Shown: positions 22,244 through 33,400 of the stretch, piece by piece
Layout of the letters: each line of letters opens with the position of its first letter
Numbering within the stretch: the first letter of the stretch is position 1
DNA from: Volvox africanus
Taxonomy: Eukaryota; Chlorophyta; Chlorophyceae; Chlamydomonadales; Volvocaceae
Length of the DNA stretch: 64,000 bases
Direction: 5' to 3'
Assembly: GCA_030268105.1 (NCBI GenBank)
Contig: BSDZ01000009.1
Span: 1,811,501 to 1,875,500 of the forward strand
Made by a program: the position numbers and the translations under genes
Notes under the pieces: generated by a model
Told to the model about the DNA's origin: nothing
The model's input: the letters and a program-made list of their open reading frames with translations, nothing else
The model's database searches: none

Positions 22244-22290
22244 CTGGGCTCCGGGGCTCTGGGGCTCCGGGGCTCTGGGGCTCCGGACAA
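22244..22290 (+). repeat. Minisatellite, 16-bp unit
   Basis: About three copies of GGCTCTGGGGCTCCGG. The surrounding 22007-23906 holds no recognisable gene: a GA-rich purine stretch at about 22690-22725 and AT-rich sequence only. Upstream regulation of the glycosidase gene could lie here, but no motif was recognised. Confidence 0.6.
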
Positions 22291-23906
22291 GTTGTTAGAT
22301 GGTGATCGATGAAATCACATCACGTATTGGATTTGTATGATTCCGGTAGGTGAACTAACGAACCAACCACCGTGCGATAAACCGCCCACCACGTGGTGGA
22401 CGAATGGTAAATACCTATTAATTATCGACCACTGCTGCTGCTATATTCGAGTATTTTTCATTTGAAATGGTTGTACAATTTATGTCATTAGGGCGTATCT
22501 TTAAGGCCCGTGGAAATAAATGCGAGGTCGTAAATCGCTTCTGAGGTGCCGCGGTCTGCTCTCAAGATTTGCGGATCAAACTTGGTACTTGTTTTCAGAG
22601 CCATCTAACGGAGGAATATCTGCTTCGCGCAAACTGAAGCCTGCCTATGCGTATCGGCAGCAGACATCATTAGGTAGGGTGGAAACATATATAGAGAGAG
22701 AGGTGGAAAGAGAGAGAGATGGAGGGCTCGGCTGAAGAAGCATCAGCATAATTTATCCAAAAATCTAAAATAAAACAACCAATAGTTGGTTTTATTGCCG
22801 GGGTAACTGCTCCAGAATTCCATTATGTGACCAATATCGCGTTTCCGCCGGGCGAGATATTATGTTTGGTCCGTCACATTCTTTTTACAGAGAGAGAGAC
22901 AGAGAGACCGACGGACATGCGGACAATGGACGGACAGGGCGGGGCCCCCCTGAGCGCTTCGCGCCGGGTCCAGCCCAAAAAGACGCATCCGCAAAGAGCT
23001 GCAGCAGATTACCAGGGTCCTCATCATACCAACTACAGGTCGCTGAACATGAGGGATTATATAAGCATTCCTTGGTATATTCCGCCCTACCAGGTATTGA
23101 TTAGGGGCCGTGGATGTGCAATCCAATAAAGATGTAAGCAGAGAATCCAAAATGGTAGTCGTAGACCAAGGAGACGCATCAACGACCGGTGTAAATGATT
23201 CTATCCTGGCCTATAACCAGGGGGTGTCTATCTTGGCCCCTGCTATAACCCATCCATATCAGATTCTGTTAACTATGTAGTGACACCACTTGTGATTTCG
23301 TGCAAAATTTTGCTCGCTTAAACATTAGATACGCAGCGTACAAAACATAGGAGGGGAAAGGGGCCTATGAGTCTGATTGGCTCATGGAGGGCCGTAAACG
23401 CTGTTGACCGAACCAGTTGTGAAGCCCCGATGTATGCAATAGAACAGAACACAACAACACAAGGTACAGACACGGATGTTATCGTGCATTTACATATCGT
23501 GCGAGAGATGCATCGTGGATAGGATGCCAGGTTGATCTTCAGTGGTCATGGACTTCTACTGCATTGTAAAATATTGACGCACCAGATCATAACCTTATTG
23601 GATTCCCGTCGTTATTGTGTTACGCACAGAGTCCCGAAAGCTTTGCATGAAGGTTAGTAATAGGAACAAGGTATGTGTGGTCGTACACCAAATTATAGTG
23701 CCTAATTGCTAGGTTGCTTCAATTGGATGGAAAGTCAGTACTCTCCTGTTTTTGATGTTTAAGGATCAACAAAACCATCGTATCCTTTCATATTTTGTTT
23801 AATACGAAAGCCCTTGTCCGCTACCACGCGAGCTGCAAACTAATTTATATACGAAAATTCCTGTATCTTTGGATTGTTCGTAATTATATATATAGCGCTG
23901 TCCTTA

Positions 23907-26080
23907 ATGGTGGAACCTCGTCTGGAAATCTCGCCTGAGGTGCAAGCTGCCCTGTCCGAAGGACGCCCGGTAGTTGCCTTAGAGAGCACAATTATCACCC
24001 ACGGCATGCCGTGGCCTGACAACCTGTCAACTGCGCTCGAAGTTGAGGAAGTTGTGCGTGCATCCGGCGCTGTGCCAGCAACAATCGCAATTATCAAGGG
24101 TGAACCTCACATAGGCATGCAGCGCGAGCAGCTTGAGTATATCGCACGAAAAGGAACCGCCGTACAGAAGGTCTCCCGTCGAGACTTGCCTGTTGTCATG
24201 GCAAGGCAGCTAGACGGCGCCACGACGGTCTCTGCGACATCTGCCCTTGCCGCCTTGTCTGGGATACATGTTTTTGTCACGGGCGGCATTGGCGGTGTTC
24301 ATCGCGGTGGTGAAGTAACCATGGATATTAGTGCGGACCTCACGGAGCTTGGCCGCACCCCAATCGCTGTCGTGTGCGCCGGGGCGAAGTCTATCCTCGA
24401 TATTCCACGCACTTTGGAGGTTCTGGAGACTTTGGTAAGTGTCGTGGGACGAAGCTACGAAGCTATCCTCTTAGTCATGAAGTCAATTGTTAACAAGGAG
24501 TTAACAATGAGTTTTGCTTTTTGGCCACCTGTGCACAATTTACCAGACGTATACCCACAACACATAACACAATCGCGCTCTCTATTGGTTGATGGTTTGA
24601 CGGATAGCATGAATGTGGTCTACGACGAGGAGTGCGGCACTGATCTCGCTTCAGCGTCTCTGGTTATCCCCGTTTTTCCCCCCAAACGAGAGCAGGGCGT
24701 GGCCGTAGCATCGTACGGTACAGACGAGTTCCCTGCCTTCTTCACGCCACGTAGCGGCTGTCGATCACCAGCGCGAGTGGACTCCCCAGCCGAGTGAGCG
24801 TGTGCAGTTGGCAGTCGGGCTCTGTTGCCACGGTCTGCTACTTGTGAGGCTTCTTTCGCGGGAGAGACATTAGATCACGACGGGTGAAATACTCAAAACT
24901 GATTGCACGACGATGTATATATAACTTTTATTTACTGACTTTGCGTATCTCAAGATTTCCATGCAAAGTATCCCCTCCCACTTAGGCAGGTGCAAGGGCC
25001 CCGGTCCTCGTGAGCTGGCGGGCCAGGCATAGCGCGCCAAGCTGGGGAATATGGATATATGTCAGGGTGTATGCCACCCTGCTGCTATGTCTTTCCTTGT
25101 CTGTATCGCATCATTGTGTTACGCCGCAAAGTCACGGCTCCGGTTAATAAACGAGTATATTTTTACTTACGTTATCATAGGGAGCTAAATTCCGAATATT
25201 TAACCATCTGGGCCCCGATGCCATTTTTTGCGCCTGGGTTGGCGGTTTCAATTCAATTTCTCAGGGCTGCTGCAATGCTGGACTCAGTTCAACGTTTAGG
25301 CCTGGGCAGCGGGATGCTGGTGGCAGTGCCCATTCCGCATGAACAAGCAGCGGAAGGGGATGAGGTGGAGACGGCCATTCGGGCGGCGCTGCGGGAGGCT
25401 GATAGCCGGGGCATCAGGGGTAACGAGGTGGGCGGTGAAACCCACATCGCCATACCATTCTCATTTTGGAGCAAGCTCACTTCAGAAACGCAACATGTAG
25501 TATTGTCTAGGAAACTCAACGCCAGGTTCACCTTAAAACCCATAAAAGTGCAGTCCCCCCTGTGCCTACTAGGCCTTGGATCGCTCTGTGTAATAACTCT
25601 CCGTGAGGAGGTGGTTTTCGATGCAGCTATCCAATGTCTTCTGCCGGTACCTTGAATCCCGAAACCTTCCCTTTAAAGCATTTCCGCCTTTGTGTGGGAA
25701 TGCTACTGCAACAGCTTAGACTGAGATTTTGCGGCGCCTGTGAATACGTTAACCGAATTCCTTACCACCGCTGTCGTTGCTGCTGGTCCAGCCGCCACTA
25801 TTGCTGATGCTACTTGATTGTGCAGGTGACGCCTTTTTTGTTGGAGCGTGTTCGGGCGCTGACACGTGGACGCTCACTTGACGCCAATATCCAGCTGGTG
25901 AAGAATAACGCCCGAATCGGCAGTGCTATAGCTCGTGAGTACGCAGCGCAGCTGCGGGTGCAGGACCGGCAGCAGGCGCTAGTGCTAAAGCAACAGGAGC
26001 GGCTGGTGAAGGGGCCAGGGACAGGTGCACGGGCAGGAGGAGCAGCAGGAGCGCCGCCAGGGCTGCGCAGCAAGTTGTGA
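23907..26080 (+). CDS. psuG: Pseudouridine-5'-phosphate glycosidase, predicted peroxisomal
   Basis: Cleaves pseudouridine 5'-phosphate reversibly to uracil and ribose 5-phosphate. Four exons join in phase: 23907-24434, 24696-24793, 25265-25427, 25826-26080, giving about 347 residues. The PsuG/IndA family length is near 300-310; the excess is a Gln/Ala/Gly-rich C-terminal tail. Family blocks in order: VVALESTIITHGMPWP (with the conserved Glu), PATIAIIKGEPHIGM, KVSRRDLPVVM, VFVTGGIGGVHRGGE, DISADLTELGRTPIAVVCAG followed by AKSILD (with the conserved Lys), ASYGTDEFPAFF, LVAVPIPHE, GNEVTPFLLERV and LVKNNARIG. All core motifs are present. The protein ends ..GLRSKL; SKL is a canonical PTS1 peroxisomal signal, and as I recall the Arabidopsis enzyme also works in peroxisomes. 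The start is ATG at 23907; a longer open frame from 23874 begins at a non-ATG codon. Confidence 0.92.
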
Positions 26081-26614
26081 GGTTGGAGTAAATTTGTTTC
26101 CAGATAAGTCGTATACTGCTCAACAGCTTTGAAATTGGAGTATATGTGCTCTGAGGAGGTTCGATGTGCGGCCGCTATCTGCCATACAAAAACTATCCGT
26201 GCGACACAGCTGTGGTACCCAGCGTGTACAGTATCCAGATGCAGTCTGCTTGCTGCTGCTGCTAGCGGTCATCTTGGAGGGCTTTTGCATTTAAAAGGCA
26301 AGCAGATATACAATACTTTCAGGGGAAGGTTGTATGACCGCCATTTTGCCTGACTGTTATTGACGTGCTGCTCGCTTCATGATGGACGGATAGAGGCATA
26401 AGTGCCATTTTTGCACGATGGTAGTCCGGATGTCTTTCCAAGGCAGCATGGGAGCTCTGTGGACGGTGCATTTTCTTATGAACGTTGAGCCTCGCCGCAA
26501 GCCTTGGAGTTAGAGACTGCCCCCCAGCACCACCCCTGATGACCCGGGTGACTCGCGGCAAGGATATTCAAATCTGCAGTACTAAAACCCAGTATGCGCT
26601 TTGTGAAAAGACCG

Positions 26615-26619
26615 TGTAA
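26615..26619 (+). terminator. TGTAA polyadenylation signal
   Basis: TGTAA about 535 bases after the psuG stop, in the convergent gap before the minus-strand coiled-coil gene ends at 27496. The rest of 26081-27495 shows no gene with family motifs; frames at 26727-27071 and 27160-27480 look random. Confidence 0.4.
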
Positions 26620-27495
26620 CCGGACCCAATCCTTTCCTCCACAATTTTCTATGTACCCACCATAACAAGATATATACAGCAGTACGGTTTTTACTTAAAC
26701 CTAGCGGTCACAGAAATGGGTAATTCTTGCAAACTGCTATACTGGTAGCATCCACAAAAGAAAGGCCAGTGCATTCTGTAAGTAAATGGTGTAACAATAG
26801 CGTTAAATACGGCATATTTCTGCCTATCAATTTAGTAAAATTCGGTCACATGGGCACGGAAGAAATCTTGGAAGCCTTGTTAATAGACCTGGAATCCGTT
26901 TATGAACAGAGCAAGCTGCACTCTAATGGCGCTAGGCGCCATCCCCACCCAACTTTCATCGGTTTCATTAGGTCGAGTTTAATAGAAAGCCTGCAGCAAT
27001 CTGCAGTACTCCCATACACACACAGCAGACAGCGTGAGAGGCGTCAAGCCAACTCCGAAACCCCAACTTAAGGGAACTTGAGCTCGATGATATACCCTTG
27101 AAGTTATCCGATGGGCGGCTGCGGGCTGCTTCCCCAGGCCTTCCACTGCACTTTCAGCCTTGCACAGACAGAGTTACGAAGTTTGGCACTATCTCCATCT
27201 TCCAGGATGCCGTCACTTCGGGTACTTGCTACTAATCAAGTTCCATACTAACCAGCGTTCTCCCTGTCATATTCCATTGATTAAATTACTCAATTACTCA
27301 ATCAAACCGCCGCTCCCGATCTCGTTCCTTTCGCAAATCTTGTCTCAAATCCCACAATGTTCCCATACACTCGCCACTCCCTGCACGTCAATTACCATTC
27401 TACGTCCATTTCCACCGACCCACCGCCAAACCCGCGGCCACGACTTTCCACCCACCCACAGGGAGATTGGCTTCATAAGGCTTCATAACCTCCAC

Positions 27496-30400
27496 CTAGC
27501 CCCCGCCGGATTCCCGCACCACGCTGCGTACGAAAGCCACTGCTTGGCGCGGTCGCTGTTGTTGCTGCTGCTGAGTGTGCGTCGGCTGCTGCTGTTGTTG
27601 CGGCTGGGGCTGCCGCTCGTCCTCCTCGTGCTGCTGCTGCTGCTGCATAAGTCCCATGGCCAGCATCTCCCGCTGCCGCAGAGCCTTGCGCAAGCCACGG
27701 TTTTCACCCTCCAGGGTGGTCTCCGCCGCCTCCAGTGCCGCCAGCCGCTCCTTAGCAATCGCCAGGTCGGCATGCAGGCTGCGAATTCGCTGCTGCTCAA
27801 CTGCGATCCGCTCCGTAGCTTCCTGAGGGGTTAGCCGATACAACACGATACGACACGATACATAATACATAACCATATGGCGAGACCAAACGATGAACCC
27901 ACCAACCTAACAGCTCGCCCAATTTTCAATCCTACAACACCTCACAGCAGCACAAAACCTAGGACTGTAAATTCCTGGATCCCTAGCTCTTACTCCACCC
28001 CATCCCGACCCGCCGCTCCTTTATCCCCCGCGCGCACCTTCACCGCCGCATCACTCTCTGCTCTAAGCCTATCGTACGCATCGGCCTCATTGCCCAGCTG
28101 TGCTTGCAGCACCGCCACGCTCTCCTCCAGCGCCACAACCGCTGCCGAGCTGCTAGCCCGCACCGCTGCCAGCTGGTCTGACCAGGCGGCGTTGGCCTTG
28201 CGAAGCACATCCGTGCTGCCCGTCTCCAGGTCGGACACTTGCATCTGTGAGGAGGCGGATTCAGGAATGAAGACCATGGCTCTCACCCTATGGCACTCAC
28301 CCTATGGCTCTCACCCTATGGCACTCACCCTATGGCACTCACCCTATGGCTCTCACCCTATGGCTCTCACCCTATGGCTCTCACCCTATGGCTCTCACCC
28401 TATGGCACTCACCCTATGGCTCTCACCCTATGGCACTCACCCTATGGCTCTCACCCTATGGCTCTCACCCTATGGCTCTCACCCTATGGCTCTCACCCTA
28501 TGGCACTCACCCTATGGCACTCACCCTATGGCACTCACCCTATGGCTCTCACCCTATGGCTCTCACCCTATGGCTCTCACCCTATGGCTCTCACCCTATG
28601 GCTCTCACCCTATGGCACTCACCCTATGGCACTCACCCTATGGCACTCACCCTATGGCTCTCACCCTATGGCTCTCACCCTATGGCACTCACCCTATGGC
28701 TCTCACCCTATGGCACTCACCCTATGGCTCTCACCCTATGGCACTCACCCTATGGCTCTCACCCTATGGCTCTCACCCTATGGCTCTCACCCTATGGCTC
28801 TCACCCTATGGCACTCACCCTATGGCACTCACCCTATGGCACTCACCCTATGGCTCTCACCCTATGGCTCTCACCCTATGGCTCTCACCCTATGGCTCTC
28901 ACCCTATGGCTCTCACCCCAGGGCTCCAGGTGATGCCACTCGACCTTTTCCACATCCACGTCCACATCTCGCTCATTTGGTGTACCAATTCAGCTTATTA
29001 GCTTATTAGCTTTACAACCCCACAAGCACCCACATGAGCCTCCAGGCTCCAGGAGCCATAGCCAGTGATTATAACCCCTCCCCAATCACTTACCCGCACG
29101 GCAGTCACCTCTTCTCTGACTCCTGCCATGACGGAGTCAAGGACAGCAGCTGCCGCTTCCCCAGCGGCTCGACGACAAGACTCCAACGCCGTACCGCTTT
29201 CTTCCATGAAGCTGGCCGCCTGGGCCTGGGGCTCCAGAACCAAATAAGACCTTACTCCAGGGATGGTGGTGGTGGTGTGTGCTTGTGCTTGCGAGAGAGA
29301 CTGGGTTGGGAGCAACACGGAGTTCAACATACCAAGGGGCCCCCGAGGGCCTGCAAAATGTAATCGCCAGAAATTGAGGAAAGCATGAAATGGCGGAAAG
29401 CATGCCGGTGATGTAAGAGGGGATGTGAGAGTTCGGAAACTGATCTACCTAGTCACAGGGGGAGCATGTGAAGCCGAGTACGGGCAACCAGCCAACCAGC
29501 CTCAACCTGAGCCTCACCTGCAACAGCGCAACTCTGCGCTTGGAGGCCTTGAGCTCATCGTTCAGTTTCTCCATTTTCCGCCGCATAGGCTCCACCTGGC
29601 CCTTGACCACCCCGTCCACCGCCGCCGCCTGCAGCGCCCCCATCTGGGCCGCTACGCACTCCCGCAGCTTGACGCACCAGAACGGCGTGAGGACCTGCTC
29701 AGGAGCCGTGAGCTGGTTCTGCAGACACGCACACACGAGGCGCGTGGATTCTTCTTCTCGTGGATCAGTTATCAAACACACACACACACACGCACGTGCA
29801 CACACACACGCACGTGCACATACACACGCATGTGCACAAGCACAGCCCAAACACTGGGGCATCCAAGCAAACGCCATCAGACATCAGACATCAGACGGAC
29901 ATCTCCAATTCAATCATATGTCCACCCAAGCAGCCACCCACCAGCAGTCCCATGATAAGCACCTCCGGTAGCGGCACCGCCTCCGCCACCGATTTCACTA
30001 CCATATTCGTGCTGGCGGATGCAGCACTGGCGGCCGCACGGGCCACATCCCGCTCAGAAACCAGCGCCACGGCATCGCGCCGGATTTTCTCACAGCTCGT
30101 GCGAAGCTCCGAAATCATCCGCGTCGCACTCGCTACGGATCGGACCAGACTGTAAGCCCGGCCGCCCGGCAGCATCTCCCCGGCAGCAGCGGTGACGCCG
30201 TCAACACGTGCTGGCGAGGGGGCGGCGGCGCCGGCGGCGGCCATCGTTGGAGTTATCCTGATTGGCCCCATCTCTGGTGCGGCAGCGGTACTGTTGGCGG
30301 CAGCTAGCGACGACGGGGTGTTCATAACGCTACCGCCGCCACCGGCGGCAGCGGCAGTCGTAGTGGCGGTGATGGCGGCGAGGGTGTCTGTGAGGTTTTG

Positions 30401-33400
30401 TAATCCTTCGGACAGGTGGTTCAGGTGCATGTTGGCCTCATTGCGGTCCTCATCAGCCGCAGCCGCCATACGACGCGCCTGACGCAGTTGGGATGCGGGA
30501 ATGCAGGGAAGAAGGAAATGGATTCAATAAAAACAAATTTCACACATATACAGACATATAGACACGCGTTGCTTGGCAAGTCCGTTTATCCCACTCCAAG
30601 TGCTCGGGTAAGGCCCAAAGGATGAAGTACAGATAACCTCAAGGGTGGGCGGGAAAGAGGGAGGGAGGGAGAGAGCGAGACCTTGACCGTCGTTGTCAAG
30701 CTACCGTCGCAATAGAATGCAGCGAACGAAACCCTTGGTTTGTTCCCCCCGGGCTCAGGCTCCTCTTAACGCGCACGCATACACATACACGCATACACAT
30801 ACATTCCAGGTTCTACCCCGACCGAGAGCGGGCCAAAGCCCCTAAAGTTAAGGGCAGGGTGCCCCCATGTCGATGGACGTTGACGACCCCAGTTAAAGTG
30901 ACCTGCGAGCTGACCAGTAGCGGAGTTGACGCCTTAGTTGATTCGGCAGATTCCGCTGGATGCTGGTGGTGGGTGCTGAACCTGGGAAAACCACTGATTT
31001 CGGAGAAGTCGGCATGGGAGACTGGATGAGGGTGCCCAACCGGGGAAGGTAGGGACTGCCAGGTTAGTGGCCACGGGTGATGTACCCCCCTATCCTACAC
31101 ACATACACGCATACACGCACGTGCACGCGCGCAATCTGTTCGATAAAAAAGGTGGAGCTGCCCCTTCCCGACGGCAACCGACACAGTTAAATATGCAACA
31201 TGCGGCCATACCTGCTGCAAGGTCTCCTCCGCCTGTGCCGCAGCCTCGGCCATTGTGGCATGACAGCTCGACTTCATCTCCCTGAGACCCCTCCGCAGCG
31301 TTGCCAGCTGACCCCCCAGCACTCCCCGCAGCCGACTGAGCTCCGTACGGTGGCGGGCGGCCAGGCGCGCAGTGGCGAGCTCCAACCACTCCGGCAGTGC
31401 GGACTACGTGTGTGTGGTGGTGGTGGGGGCGGCAGGGAAGGTCTCAACCATTATCCATGAACCCCATTATCCACCCACTCCATCGGTCATCACACGGGAC
31501 ACCTGTTTGGTCACATGGGTGGCAGCTCCTGTTCCCCCGGGGCTCCGTTATTTCTGCTCAACCCTCTCCTCGCCTGGGGGCATGTTTGCCTGGGTCCGTC
31601 ATTTTCTCACCACCTCCTCATCCAGCCGCCTCTACGCACCCCCTAACATTCCATTCACACTCGCCACCGACCTTAAGTGCCAGAATCAGCCCCTCCATGT
31701 TCTTCAAGTGGCGCATGAGGTTCTGAGTTTGATCACGGGCGGTCGCCAACTGGGCTCTCAGAGCCATCGCCCCACCGGTGGCCCCCGACAGCTGATGCCA
31801 GGCGGATGAATTGGCGCTGCGGGCACGTGGCGTCTGCGACCCACGGGCCGGTGATGGTCCCGGAGCCGCCACCATCGCAGACGATGAAGACGTCGTCGGA
31901 TTGCTCGTGGCCTCATCGAGCATCGACAGCAGCTCCGTGAGCAGTACATCGCCGAAGGAAACCCTGAAGACATGGTGGTGGTGTTGATAATGGTGTTGGT
32001 GATGGGGGAGTTGGTGTTGGGGGAGTTGGTTTTGGTGATAATTGTGGTAACAATGGTGGTGATGGTGATGGTAGTGAGGCGGCGGAGGCGATGGCCTACA
32101 GAAGTATCGCAACGCAACTAATGAAATGAACAACTTACAGCACCCAGGACCTCAGGTCATGTACATACAGTCATCGGTACGGCTGCTGGTTGCCGTACCT
32201 GCCCGCGGCCATCTCCGCCGTGGCACTCGCCAAGTGCGACCGCACCGCCGCCACCGCCGCCACCCCGCGGTCCACCTCTTGATGGGCCATCTCCAGCAGG
32301 GCCATGCGATGGAGCGCCGCACTGCAACTCACGGCGGCGAAGTCCAGCGCCGCCACAAGACTGCCGCTGACCGCGATGGGGTCGTCAGCGCCAGCGGTGG
32401 CGGCGGCAGCACCGGCGGTGATGGCGCCGCTGCCGCTGACCGCATGCATGCTGTTGGGGTGGTGGCAACAAACGAGAGACCTGTAAAACAGCAGAAGTGT
32501 GTGCGCGAGCGGGCTTTCGTCCGCGTGCGTGTGTGTGTGTGTGTGTATGTGTGTGCGTGTGTGTATGTGCGTGTGTGTGTATGTGTGCATGCGGGCGGAG
32601 CCGCAACAGCAGGCAGGCAGTTCGTAGGTCACCGGCCACCTACCCCAAGGCAAAGGTGTTCAGCGAGATCTCAGACAGCACGCCAACGTTGCCTAAGCCG
32701 CCGCCACCACCACGTCTGGCTGCCCCCCGTCGCGGCGTGTTGTTGGCGACATTGCGAGCCGGGCCCACGCCCGCCACCGCCGCCGCCGCCAGGTCGGCAC
32801 CGTCAGCTGCCGCGGCTCCGTCACCGTCAGCCGCCGCCGCCACCATCATGGCGTGAAGCTGCGGCAGGCTCGGCGACTCCAATGTGGTGACGACATCGCG
32901 AATCCGCTGTTTGAGTGCAACCATCTGACTGTTCCCAGCGGCTTGATGAGCTTCAAGTCTGCGCCAAGCATTAGCATTAGCATTAGCAGGGCCGCTCACA
33001 AGTCGGCATTGGTAAGGGCGGTCCACGATGTTCCATTAATCCACGGACAAGGTGCCGTACCCATGATATATGCAGTACATATGCAGTACATACGGGCCAA
33101 AAATGCTACCAGTGCTATCTGCCGTATTTTACTTGCTGCAGCTCCCGCATCTCTGAGCCCCGACTTCACGACTGGCAGTGATTATAGATATGGGCGATTG
33201 AAAGCAAAAACCGTTAATATATGATAACTACAACATAGTTTTGTCTAATCCGCGGCTAGGAGCGATACCGTAGCTTGCTTACTGGCACCGGGATAATAAA
33301 GGGGGGGGGGACACGTAGCAGCTGCATGTACCTGTCGTGCAGCAGCGCAATGGTGGCGTTGGCGTCGCTGAGTGCCCTCGTTAGCCGCACCCGCTCCTCC

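Noticed and set aside
26727..27071. Possible small gene (114 codons) after psuG
   Set aside because: No recognisable motif, no supporting splice structure, and it lies in the likely 3' intergenic region between convergent genes.
28276..28918. CRISPR-like array
   Set aside because: Units are contiguous with no spacers, and the context is eukaryotic intron DNA.
28276..29009. Three overlapping long plus-strand ORFs with MALTLWHSPYG repeats
   Set aside because: They are the three readings of a 14-bp tandem repeat lying in an intron of a minus-strand gene; all frames are open by construction.
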